From positions 2,547,159-2,611,158 of the forward strand of contig PTEX01000024.1 in assembly GCA_003342815.1 (NCBI GenBank): a stretch of DNA of 64,000 nucleotides, read 5' to 3'. The notes under the pieces are model-generated. The model searched no databases. It saw only the letters and a program-made list of their open reading frames with translations, and was not told the DNA's origin. This DNA comes from Eudromia elegans. Taxonomy: Eukaryota > Chordata > Aves > Tinamiformes > Tinamidae. The position numbers and the translations under genes were made by a program. This document shows, piece after piece, positions 39,001 to 51,200 of this stretch (position 1 is its first letter; every line of letters begins with the position of its first letter).

Positions 39001-42000
39001 TCCCTGTGCTGCCGTGTGACTGTCCCGACTTGTAGCTAAAACACCCCTCAACTGTAATGTCACTTTTGAACTTTTTTTTTTATTCCATCAATTTATCAGG
39101 TAGCCTTGGAAAAGAGCAGCACCAGTTTCTCAATCTTTTACAATTTTGAGCTACTTGTGAGCTGAAAGTGTAAGCATCAACTACTGAATTTTCTTTCCTG
39201 ATTACACCAAAATGTACCAGCAAAAGCATTCCTACACTGGGTCATCCCCTCTGTAGCCAATATGGAATTAATGAGATTGCATCACATCAGAGCAGAGGGG
39301 GCTTCCCTCATTTAGGCACTGCACAGGATATATCCCTATTTCTGCAAGTGTCTGCACTGCACCCCGTCCCAGCAGGGAGGCACATGTTTGTATGGGACAT
39401 GAAGCAGTTTGCCTGGCAAATTTTAGCATTTTCAAAACCCTGCAGGCTTTTCCTCCAGGCCAAAGATGGCATAAAGTAACTTAGACAGGATAGTTCCAGG
39501 TCTCCCCAGGGAGCTCATTCTATTTTACACATTGTCCTGAGCAAGGCCAGCCCATACGAGTGGCAGCAAATTGGTCTCCTCCCGCTGTGCTCTTCTCTCC
39601 AGCTCGTGCTCCTCAGACACCCCCTGTCCCTTTTCACATCCACTAGAGCTCTGACCTGCTCCCCCATAAGCCTTGAAGGCTAAAAGCCCAGGCAAAGGGT
39701 GCTGGTCAGTGGGATTCCGACATCCCGGGACATTTTCCCTTACCTCCACCTAAGCACTTTGAGGCTGTTAGAAACTTCCTGCTCCTCAGACAACGTTTTC
39801 CTCCCCTTTTCCTAAGGCAGTTGTTGGATTGACTTTTAATGAAGAGAAAAAGAAAAAAAGCACCAGAAAACACGCACAGTTAGACTTGACTACTTGAGGA
39901 CTACGCTGACACATGTAGCTCTTCCTCCTGCCTCCACTTTCACCCCAAAAAAATTGGGGTGCACATCCAACTGGCACTTCTCTTGTGTGAAGACCACCTT
40001 TTAAGCTTGAAGCTAGCACTGTTTTAGCATTTAGGTATGCAATTAGGCAGGAGGCTGAAATTCTTCCTTGCTGTCATTTTCTTTTTTAAAATGGGTACCA
40101 ATTCTTGACCTACTTTGAAACATCATCTTTTCTTCCATTTCTGAGTTATACTTTTAGAACATAGGGCATGGGGGCACTTTTAGATTTAGATCCATTTAGA
40201 TTCTGCTGCATCGTATACGTGCACACACGTATAGCCCCAAAAGTTCTTCTTATTTAATGTCTGTATTTGGATTCTCACACACTCTGTGTGCTGGAGACTG
40301 TTCAGTCCTCCTGAAATTGGCTATGATTACTATGATCACAAAACTGAGCTGTTTGGTTACTCCATGTACTGAATGAAGCATATTTGTAGGTCTGCAGTGA
40401 ATGCCGAGGCAGGTCCGACTGAGCTGCCATTCAGATTTCTAGCAATATAAACAATTGCCTGAAAAACTGCTGAGAAATTTAATTGTCTTCCAGAGCCTGG
40501 GAGCTGCGAGTTGTAGAGGTGAGAATGACAAGGTTGTTGTCAACGTGGAGCTGAAAACACATTTTGAAGAAAGTACTTGAGCTAAGTGCGGGACGTGAAG
40601 CTATTGCCTTTGCCAAGGTTCGACAGCTGAATACGAGAGGGGACGGAAGCATTCTCGTCGTGTCGCCTTCCTAAGCTGTAAGTAAATAGCAGACAGGCAT
40701 TGTGTGCCAACAGCTTAGTTTGGCGTGTTAAATAAAGCATCCTATGGCCATTATCAGATGCTAGTCTGCTTTTCAGAAACTCCATTTGATTGCATGAGCA
40801 GATGAAGGGAAAGTTTCCTGGTGTCTCAAGGACAGCGTTTGTGATACATTCCTAAATACTTCCTGTTGAGCCTTGCATTTCCTAGTGGGGGAAGACTCAC
40901 TGATCTCAGCATCTTGAGCAAGGACCCCGAGTGGGGCTCTTCACTAGTCCTGCTGATATCTGGAATCCTCTCTATCCTGCTTGAAGAACAGCTGTGATTA
41001 AAACTACAAGCAGTGTCGTGGAGTGCTGTATTAATAACTTATATTGCCAATGTATTAATAACTTATATTGCCAGTTACTCTTTTTCAAAGGGAAAAAAAC
41101 TTGTTCATTGTTAACTAAAAGTTGTTAATTATACAGTTCCCACATACTAAGAGAAATTTCTATTTCACAAATACTGAATAATAGAGTATCAGCAGCCAGA
41201 GTATAAATCTGCACAAAGAATTTTCCTCTACTGAAATGCTGTATTCATCAACTCTCCACAAGTTTTTTTGATGATATGCTATCAGACTAATGCAGTTTTC
41301 TAGCAATACTGCAGCACATTTACATGCATAATTGTGTGCATACATATTAAAGGAAAATCTCTTTGCCATTTTTAAACGTAGCTTTCTTAGACAATCTCTC
41401 TGAGCAGCAAGGACACCAGAGCTCAGTGCTCTAAGCAAACAGGCATTTGATGGGCCAATGCTGACCATACTCATCTGAGCTACAACAGCACATTGGGCAT
41501 AATCCAAAATCCACACCCATTGCCAGCACAGATTAAGGAAGAGAAGTTCACCAAAGTGTCAGCCCAGACACCGCTCAACCGCCCTGGAAGACATGAGTGA
41601 CTCAAACACACGAGCCAGTGACTCGCAGGGGGGCTGCAGCTCCTGCCTGGGGGTCACAAACTAGGACCTCCAGACCATCCCGGATCCCATCCTCACTGCG
41701 CCAAAGAACAGCCCTGCAAACACTGTCTAGTAGCCACACAATCAATACAAAGACCGAATTATAACCACAACATGATTGTATAAACATACCTAGGGTGCTC
41801 AAAATCTCTTAGTACATTAGTAGTTTTTAATATTATGAGGCAAAAATTTAGATAAATACAACATGATGTGCAGTACTAGTCAATCAGTTCTCTGTTTCTG
41901 CCAGACTAGAAAGTCACTCCCACCCCTACTTCCCTTAACCATAATTTCTTCCCATGCACAGAACAACCACCAGCAATAACAACAAAAAGACTCCAAACAT

Positions 42001-45000
42001 AGAGCATTTGGAGAGGTTCTATGACAGGCACTTACCCTTTCTTCCCTTTCTGTATGTATTCTCCACTTGACTTTCCCCGTGGTTTACTTGCCACAGGCTG
42101 GCATTCCCCCTCCTTCCTTTTGCCCTTCTGGCCAGACTTTCTTAAGCCAAAAGCCCTCCTCCTTTTCACCCAGTTCCTTCTCTTTTATCAGACTAAACCC
42201 CCAAAGGATTTAAACCCAAAACAGCTCGTGTTAGCCCCGAGTTTGTTGTCTGGCATTAAACACAACCTTATGGCTTGGTTCAGCTCTTCCTTTGCAGTAG
42301 ATCTAGTTCATCCCTCAAGAGCTCCTCAGTGTTTCTCAAAAATAGTATTTTCTGGCTCATTATTTCTCTTTTCAGCCCATTTGACACTTACTGCTTGTTT
42401 CCTGCTCTTCGAACAGCCATTCGAAACGTGAGATTTGCTAACAAGCAGTATGTAAAGCTACGGCGAATGGGGGGAAATAACTTGTATGAATACTTGTTCT
42501 CTTCAGTTGTTTGGAGAGTTTCATTTGAACTATTTTCACACACTGCAGTAATGAGAATTCCTGCAAATCAAGCACTTTGCTTTATAAGACAGTCGTAGAA
42601 GTGGACTTGATGATTTTGTCATGCTTTCATGTATAATGCATGATGAACCATACTCCCTACACTTAATACAGCCTACACAGCTAAAAAGAAGTTCCAGAGT
42701 GTTTACCGCATCCCAGACTCTGAATCACCCCACTAAATTCATTAGTAAACCCTCTTCCACTAAGCAGTAATAGTCAATCAGTGTGAGGGCACATAACAGC
42801 ATCCTGTATTAAATATTGATGATTGCCACTGTAATCAGTTATTTTTCACTGTAATACATTACTTTTCTGGGACTCCAGATCTTTTGGCAGTCATTAGTCA
42901 CTGTTAATCCCTTTTTATTTTTGATAAAAAAGCTATATAGAGTATTTCTCAAAACAAATATAGCAATAAAGTGGATAGAATAAAAGGTAAGAACTTAATA
43001 AATCAGTCATGACATGTACTGCATAATCTGATTTCTAAGCAAAAGGAAGTAGAAAATAAAATTTAAAAGAGGTAAAAGAAACTTTTCACAAAATTTAACC
43101 AGACAACCAGTATGGCAGCCTAGGTATTTCCGCCCAGCAATTTACTTACAGACCAGTGAGCAGGGAACATGAGAAGTTAGTTTCCTACGAAACATTTATA
43201 AAATTGTTCATCTCCAAAATTGGATTTCTTACTAAACCGCTTCTGATATAAGAGCCTTGCAAATGATGAAAATCTTTGTGCAATATGAGGAAAAATTTAA
43301 GAATAGAGGCATCAACACAAAGACCAAGTCCAAGCACCAGGCCCGAGATCAAACTCCTAAAAAGAGCTCGACTAAGTTACTTACTTATGCAAAAGACATC
43401 CTGCTATCAGTAACACCATATTTCCATCGCAGCAAAGCTAGTCTCACACACAAGATGCAGATCACACTGTGCTCATGGAAGAAGCTGTTGTTTAGTCAGC
43501 TTCTCATTGCTGCTTGGGATGTCTCACAAACAAAACCCAAGCAGAAACCCCTGTTAATTCATCAGGCAGCTCAACGCAACACAACTCCCCAAGGAAGGTG
43601 AAGGAGCACAGTGTGCCCAAGCCACAACATGGCCCTCTCAGCCAGGAGAGACTCCCAGTGGCCCATCACCAGCCCTGCAGAAGGCTTTTTAGGGACCATA
43701 TGTGCCATACAACCACTTACAACTGCTTCCCTTCATGCTCTCCTCTTCCAGGGAACAGTAGCAGGGCTAGCGGACAAGCAGAACAAAAGCACGAGGCTAC
43801 AAAGGGCTCCAATCACCCCTAGGTACTGCATTTCTTTGACCCCATCCTGTCCCACCCCTCCAGGAGGAGCAAAAAGCTGCAAGGACAGATGGTCCCAATC
43901 TCATCAGCCTCCTCCTACCCCTGCTCAGGTGCTCTGTCCTCTCGTTAGGCAACAACACGGCTCCCCTGTTGCAATGCACAGGAATAGCAGGGTTCTCAAG
44001 GAGGTCTAAGATAGGCATGTATATCTGAGTCCCAAACTGAATTTATGTCTACAGGAAAGTATAAATTGCATTTTTATTCATTTAATAAGTGCCGAAGATG
44101 ACTTAGTAGGAATGGTCAGTTAAATACTACATTCCAGCATTCTTTAAAGAACTCTAACCTTGCTGGGTAACATAGATATACAAAATCTTCGTAAGTTTCA
44201 TAATACTCTTTGGGGAAAAAAAAAAAACAAACATCTTAGTTTTTTGGTTTTTTTTCTGAAATGTTAAATATTAATTCAAACTGTAGATGTCCTTTTTCTT
44301 ATTATTTCTCTTTTTTTTTTACCTGCTTCTTTATCTTTCTTGAACCCAATTAGTGAAATTTTCTAGGCCTTGTTAATCCACAAAAAGATTGAAAATGAAA
44401 CACATATCCAAACTTAATAAGGGCAGCTAAGCGGAGATATCCTGGTTTACAAAGGAAAGTAAAACCCAAAATTAACCTTCCCTTTTCCTCTAGGGCTTAT
44501 ATCTTCCCCCGTCTCTCCAAAAATAGGCTGGCAAACCATCTACAGATGGCTGCAAGCAGCTATGGCAAAAGCTGCAGTGAGTTTTCTATCCTAAACTGAA
44601 AGATTTAGGTTTGAGGGTTGGTATTGTCGAGTATCAGATAAAGAGGGAAAATCTCTTAGAAGAAAAATAATCTGGATCTCTTCTGACAAGGAGTGAGGAG
44701 CACAGAGACAGATCACAGTTTCAAATATCCCAAAGGGATCGCAGGCTTATTCTCTAAATGTATCCTTCTTTATCAAAAATTGCAGTTTTTGAATCATCTG
44801 AACAGGCAAGTAAAAAAAAAAAAAGGCCAAATAAAGAAAAAAAATACAGTAAGTCATTCTAATATCAGGGGGAAAAAACCCATAATTTTCCCTTTATCTA
44901 CTACTTTTTGTATGGCCAAGCACAGCAACAGAGTATGTTCTGTGGAAAAAAACAACAGCGTGAATAAAACATCTTGAATACGAGAAAAGGCCATTCAGCC

Positions 45001-47452
45001 AAAAGAGGATTGGCGTTCCTAATACACGGGTTCCCCTAGGACGGTGTCTAATTGCTTCCTGAACTGCAATTCACTTGTTCCAGCGTCTTTCCCCGCCAGG
45101 CCATTGCAGCCACACATTACAGCACGAGCGAGACAGGCGGGCTTTATACGTCCTGAGGTTGCTTGCTTTAACTTCAATTTATGCCCTCAGCTCCACAGTT
45201 TTCATTGTGGTTACAGTGGTAACTGGCATTGATTTTACAGACACTATTTAGGGTTTAATAAACTTCAATTATCTTTTTAGCATCTTTTTATTTTCCATCC
45301 AGCTCTGTTCATACTATAATTCCTTCCTCCCGATTTTACCCAGCTGTATGGAAAATAAAACAAACTGCTGCTTCCCTCCATCACACTGTGCCTTGAGTCG
45401 AGCATCTTCAGCTCTCCAGGGTCTCCAGGTGATACTGGAACGATAATGCAGAATAATCCCAGTGTCTGTGTAACAGCAGTGTGAGCATGCTTTACATGCA
45501 GCCTTCAAATGTTCACATAACGCCCTGGCTTTGTTTTTCTACCCTTTGCAGTAAACTCATTTTAATCCAAACAATTTTCCACATGTTCAAATTCTCCCTA
45601 AACATCCCACTTACCTACATCCTTGCCTTCTTTTAGAATTAAAATAAAAAAAAAATCTGAGTAACATTTTGAATTAAAAATATATTAAATTTTAATCTAA
45701 ACAGGTGTGGGTTTTTGAATTATAAAACTGTGAAAGAAAACTTAGCAAAGTAATTAAATCCAAATTATCCAATTTCATGCCTGTTAATACTATGAAGTCG
45801 AATTGTTCCTTAATCTACTTTGAAGGGCTGTTTTGATATTCAAATTACTACTACAGAAGAAATATGGGTGTTTTGCAAGATATCAACCGGGCTTCTGTTG
45901 AGCCATCCACGGCCATCTAGTTATGGTGAATCTGGAGCCTCTTCTAGAGCCTGTAAGAGAATCTTATAATTCTCAGCATTTTGTGAAGAGCCTGGAGTTC
46001 TGAAACTGTTTCTCAGTTAATGATACCAGATTTTTACAAGAATCATAAAGAAATATTTAGAACAGTCCTATTTTGAATACACCCACAGAAAGAATTTTGA
46101 AAAAAACCCCAAAAACTTTAAAGACAACATATATAGACTTATTTTACAATAAAAAAATTGAGTACTATCTATATAGCTATTACAGAGCCAAATTCATAAT
46201 AATAATAGTGATTGCAACAACCTAAAAAGAGGCAGTAGGCAAATATTCTGTCTGCAGAAGTCTTAAATCCATCTTTGGACACATTTTTAAACATACCTGT
46301 GTGTCCTGAAAGAGAAGTAATTGGATATAATTCATACTAGTGCTCTCTAAAAGGTCAGAATGGAGCCCTTATGACCTTTGGCCTTAATCTAATACTACCA
46401 TTAAGCGTAATGCAAACACAAACTCCACTTGTGCAGCCACAAGTATTCAAGGCACTACATGACTGTCTAAAGTCAACAGGACCTCTGACCTCTTGTTTTT
46501 TTTAAAGTTCATTTATCTCTATTAAATCATTTAAACTATGTATAAAGCATTTGGGATTATATCTTTATGGTAGGATACTGATTCTGACTACAGCGATAGC
46601 TTTGCATGAAGTGCCTCAGCGTAAGCACAGATTTTCTCCATGCTAGAGGTCTAACCTAACCCTAGCGTATCAATTTGAATTGGTGAAAGGCGCATTTTTC
46701 AAAAGGGGAACCCATTTATCGGTGGTAAAAATGTCAACTACAAATGAAGATGCTGCAAGAGTGAGATCCATCATCTTGGTAAACAAAATGTTACTCACGA
46801 CAGAGATTAACTCCCGAGTGCACTGCACAAGATCCACAGCTTCAGATGAGAGCAGTATCCCTTATCTGAAGGTAATATCTAAACACTTTTCTTTAAAAAT
46901 ACAGCCAACTCAGCAGATCCTAAAAGCTAAGCCAAAAATCTACATTCTCAACTGGGCTATGTACTAGGAAAGTAAATACCTTGGTCTGACTTTGTGTTCT
47001 TCATTTTCAAGCCTGGAAGGTTATTCAAATTCTATTTATCCTAAGAATACAGAGAAGTAAAATATAAATGTTTAATTTCTTGTCTTGGCATTTCATAATT
47101 GCACAAGAAGCTCTTAGTTCAGGAAAACTGCAAACACGGAGCAAACGAGTAGCAGGGAGCCGAAAGCTGCTGTGCAGAAGATGAAGGTGGAGTAATGGGA
47201 GTTATGCAGAGAACACATAAAAAATCACCCAGCTATAACATCCAGTTGCACAGCGAGTTTTCAAATCACACTGGCAGCACCACAGTCACCTCTTCCATAT
47301 CCTCCTCCCAAATTCCCATGCCACATTTGTCTGCGTTTAGCGGGGAACGCGCACTGGTGATTCCTTCTGGACCCTTCTGCTGGTGCGCTGGACACGGCGA
47401 GCTCTGCACCCGGGAGCCAGACTTCGCTGCATCCCAGCTCTGGGAGCAGCCT
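36041..47452. other. AT-rich non-coding stretch
   Basis: No gene is supported. Landmarks are a 7-bp-stem hairpin at 40214-40233, a 24-bp tandem duplication at 41027-41074, A12 at 44216-44227 and A13 at 44812-44824. Open frames of 136 codons (42021-42431) and 132 codons (43611-44009) have no domain. Parts such as 37380-37480, 40490-40760 and 45030-45260 keep more CpG and complex sequence than their surroundings, which can mark constrained regulatory DNA, but that cannot be shown from one genome. Confidence 0.65.
41027..41074. repeat. Tandem duplication of a 24-bp unit
   Basis: Two adjacent 24-bp copies (41027-41050 and 41051-41074), both beginning TGTATTAATAACTTATATTG, differ only at the last base. 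This near-identity points to a very recent duplication or an active two-copy minisatellite. Confidence 0.95.
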
Positions 47453-47508
47453 GGTTAATTATTATTAATTGATAATTACATAAATTGTTATTTAATAATT
47501 AATTAACC
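47453..47508. repeat. AT-rich foldback, 25/26-bp arms, 5-nt loop
   Basis: The left arm (47453-47477) starts GGTTAATTATTATTAA and the right arm (47483-47508) ends TTAATAATTAATTAACC. They pair over about 25 bp with one bulge and about three mismatches around an ACATA loop. The arms are packed with TAAT/TTAATT homeodomain-type words. It could be a cruciform-forming palindrome, a tiny foldback transposon relic or a homeodomain-binding cluster. No clear target-site duplication flanks it. Confidence 0.8.
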
Positions 47509-48214
47509 TTATTAGCTTAACCTATGGTGAGGGGATTAGGGCACATGATCCAGCTGCTTCTTCTGATTTATACCTATATACCAATTTACTTCTGACTTAA
47601 AGCTGTGCTAACATTAATCATAAGCCCTGCTCTTTGGAACTGGCTCGTCTGGCTTGATAGCCAGAAAACAGCCACCTGGAATCAGTGTCCCAACAACTGG
47701 GATCAAGGAGGGAATGGCAGCAGGCTGGACCGCGCTGCCCACCTACGCGTCCATCTGAGCCTCTGCACTGGTGAGGAAAGTCACCAGCACTGAGGTTATT
47801 CCCAGCACTTGGACCAAGAAGCCTCTGCCCTGAGTTACGGAGGCAACCAAGCACCCGCTTAAATAAAAGGAGATTCATGCTCACCTCTATATTCCCATCC
47901 TGATTTCCAACTGCAGCGGAGGATGTGAACAGCTCTGTCCTCATGCTGCTCAGCAGATTTTGGAAATCGCTCAGGTACCATTGATTTAAACACACACATT
48001 TTCACAGGGACACTTAGAAACCTCTACAAAATCTGTTTTGAAAGGAAGGGAGATACCCCAATGCCTTGCAGAGCTGAGGTCTGGGCACCTTCTGTATTTG
48101 CAGACTCCCAGCTATAGTTTTAACCATCTGCTACAAATTCCTGGTTTGTGACTGACCTCAGGCTGCAGCTACCCCTTCAGGCTCTACTTACCCACCACGT
48201 GCCCGGGGAAGGTT

Positions 48215-48229
48215 GGGAGGGAGGGAGGG
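48215..48229 (+). other. G-quadruplex motif, four G3 tracts with single-A loops
   Basis: GGGAGGGAGGGAGGG fits the G3N1 consensus exactly, with a further GG and an upstream GGGG nearby. Single-base loops make this one of the most stable intramolecular G-quadruplex layouts known. It is also a (GGGA) microsatellite, so its length may vary. Confidence 0.85.
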
Positions 48230-51200
48230 AGGAGATTCACACGACCTCAACCGGACGCAGCGACGCACACGTGGAGCCGACCTGCATCTCAAGGCAAAGT
48301 AAGTTTGTGAGGAACAAACAAGCCAAGATCAGGGACATATCGTCTCACACAGGGTAAATTTCATAAAGCTGAACAGAATTACAGCGCTGCAGAGGCTGAG
48401 GGAATATATTCAAATGTACTGCAGGTTAGGCTGTAAACGCCAGATTTAAAATGTGATGAAACCGCTCCTGCTTAGTGAATAACAGCTGCTCTAAATTAAT
48501 CTATATTGATTAAGTTTCATCTTGCCTCACAAAAAAAAAATAGCTTTTAATTTAGAACATCACCGTAGCATCTCAGCCGAAACAATTGCAAGATGAAAGC
48601 AACCACGTGATGTCAGCAAATATTATCACCTTCCTAAATCACACCGAAACGCGTGTTGCAGAAACCGAAGGGTGATCCTTCCATCACTTTCCCTGGTGGC
48701 TTTTGATCCTCTCTGATCTCCGTTTCCAAAGCAAAGTCTATTTTCAGTTTTGTCATCCTCATGACACACAATCCACCTACCCCGCTTCCTACCACTTTTC
48801 ACGGCTTCTCTTCTTCACTTTGCCTCTTTCGAGGCTCAAATCAAGGCAGCAGCTGAGCTGTGCCCAACGCGAGGTGTTATTCAGGGTGCAGTTGGGGCAC
48901 ACACCGCAGGTCGACAGTGGGGGTTGCTGACCAGAACCTCTGGCAATAAATGCAGCAGAACGCACAACCCGAGCCAAGAGTTAGAGCAAACACAGCCTGC
49001 AGGGTGGCATCCCTCCACAGATCCAGGCTTTGGGAATACTCTTCCCTGGAGCTTCCCTCTGCCCACGCTAATTTGCAGCCGGAGATCCTGCCCCAGACTT
49101 TGCTGAGACTCCAGCTCATGCTGCACTAAACAAGCACTGATAGGTCCAGCCCTCCACTTAGAGCAAAGCACTTCAAAACACTACGTGAGAGCAGAGCCGT
49201 TTTATTTTCAAGTTTGTTTTTTACCAACTGCTCTCAAAAAGTGCACCAGAAGCAGGGCACTTGATGAAAAGCTCTCAGTTTCTTACTTATATATTCAAAT
49301 ATAGCTTATGCCCCTGACAGCCTTAATAAAACACTTTGGACATATTATCCCTATTTAAAGTTCATTATTTCTGATTTTAAAAGGTTTGCTCACCTGAATA
49401 AAACCAACAAGCTTTGGCTACCTGTTTCTTAGGCCCTCAGTCTGGTTCTGCAGCAAGATCAATCTCCACTGTACAAATCTGAGATTTCTTTTTGATGGAC
49501 TGTATTATCCCGCTTTTATGGTCCCATTCATATGCTTCTGTTTACACATAATATACCACTTTGAGATTAAAAATGTTGATTATGCTATTTCTGCATTGAA
49601 ATGTTCCTAATGTTTAATTTTGCAGGCAGGATCCTGAGTGCACTGATGTATATATTCTAAGGATTCTTTATATCTTACTTAAAATGAAGTAAATAAATGG
49701 TAGAATCATAGAACTTTCCTTTTATTGCTTTTTTGGTTGTTATTTGTTGAGTATAATTCTGTATTTCTGACACCACACTACACTCTATGGCTCTTTGAAG
49801 CTTTATTAATTGTCAAGTGTTTTTTTCCTCTTCTTTTTCTACACTTTTTTAGAGTTCATTTTCTTAAAGCAATAATTCCTACTTGCTGAATTGAATATTG
49901 TTTTCCAGAAACATCAAATCACGTCCCAGTTACCCTTTTCCAACAATATACAGTGTTATTTTCCTATCATCTGCAATAAAACAGTGAGAGATAACACATA
50001 AATAACTGGATTAACACTAAACATATTCATTAAGTGCCTCCTTTTGAAAATGTGCTACAGCTGGCCACTTATATTTGGCTGGAAATCAAATAATACAGGA
50101 CAAGCAGAAAATAAATAGCTGTCTCCTGATAAGCCATTCAGCATGAAATAATTCCAGGCTGATCTATGGACTGCTTACATGAAGGAGATGAGTGAGACCC
50201 AATCCTTGCTTGCTGAACTGAGCCCCAACAGAAGCAACGTCCCATTCCTGGAGCACAAGTTGAGTTCAGAGCGTAGACCATGAAAAATGTTACGGTACAT
50301 TCTTTGACTGATATATATAGAAGTAGATGTTCAAAATACACGACAGAAGCACTACGATAGAAGTCAGGTCTGTATTACACAATGCCAGACATCATTTTTC
50401 TTGAAGTTCCAGCCTAAAAGCTGCCCCAAACTCACTCTTTTAGTCCTCCACTATCACTTAAGCAGCCAGAACAGCAGTAAAAATAGCTGGACCCTCTATA
50501 TAGTGCTAATCTGTAGCTTATTTACCTAAGACTTGACCACTCTGTATATTGTTTTTGTTTTAAAGTTAAGACCTTTTTCTAACGGTCCACCAGTTTGTCA
50601 TACTGTGGTAGAACATTTGAAGAAGAGAACAAAGCAGAGTTTTAAACAAAGAAAGAAATCTAAGGATATTTTGTCAGTGGTCACATTTAGTTTGCTCATC
50701 TCTGACTCTCTTTGCAGATAGAGTCAATACAGCATTACAGTTCTTTTACCGTTTATTTCCATCGGTTCCTTTTCTAAACACAGTCTATATTTTTTCTAAT
50801 CACTAAATGAAATAAGGTTCTTGCATTTCCTCTCTATATTTTTTTGTTTTGGTCTGTTTGTTCAGAATGTTCATTTTAGGCCTAGTTTGTCAATTCAAAT
50901 AGTCAATTGGAATTAGTAATTAAGGAAGAAGAAAGTACTATAGATAGGATTGATAGGACTGGAGCCTTAACTCTGAACCTGAAGTATTTAGATCAGCCTT
51001 CCAGTTGGGCATTTATACATTAAATGCTTTCACAGAGTTTATGTTTTTAGATTTATTTACCACTTTTATGTGCTAAGCAATTAACAAGTAGGGACCTCAT
51101 TTTTATTCATCATTCTCCAATTTCACTGTGATTTACTCTACCAGCATCATTGGTGTCGCTTCTTCCATATCGATATTAGGCACCACATTATTAATTTACA

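Noticed and set aside
39744..39811. Minus-strand 68-nt segment ending in GAG|GTAAGG
   Set aside because: The acceptor (CAACAACTGCCTTAG) has a poor pyrimidine tract, so the strong donor stands alone.
42021..42431. 136-codon plus-strand open frame
   Set aside because: The Phe/Leu/Ser/Pro bias follows a C/T-rich strand. It overlaps another 107-codon frame, with no domain or start context.
43611..44009. 132-codon plus-strand open frame
   Set aside because: It competes with an overlapping 102-codon frame, has no recognisable family, and is Pro/Ser/Gln-rich as expected from base composition.
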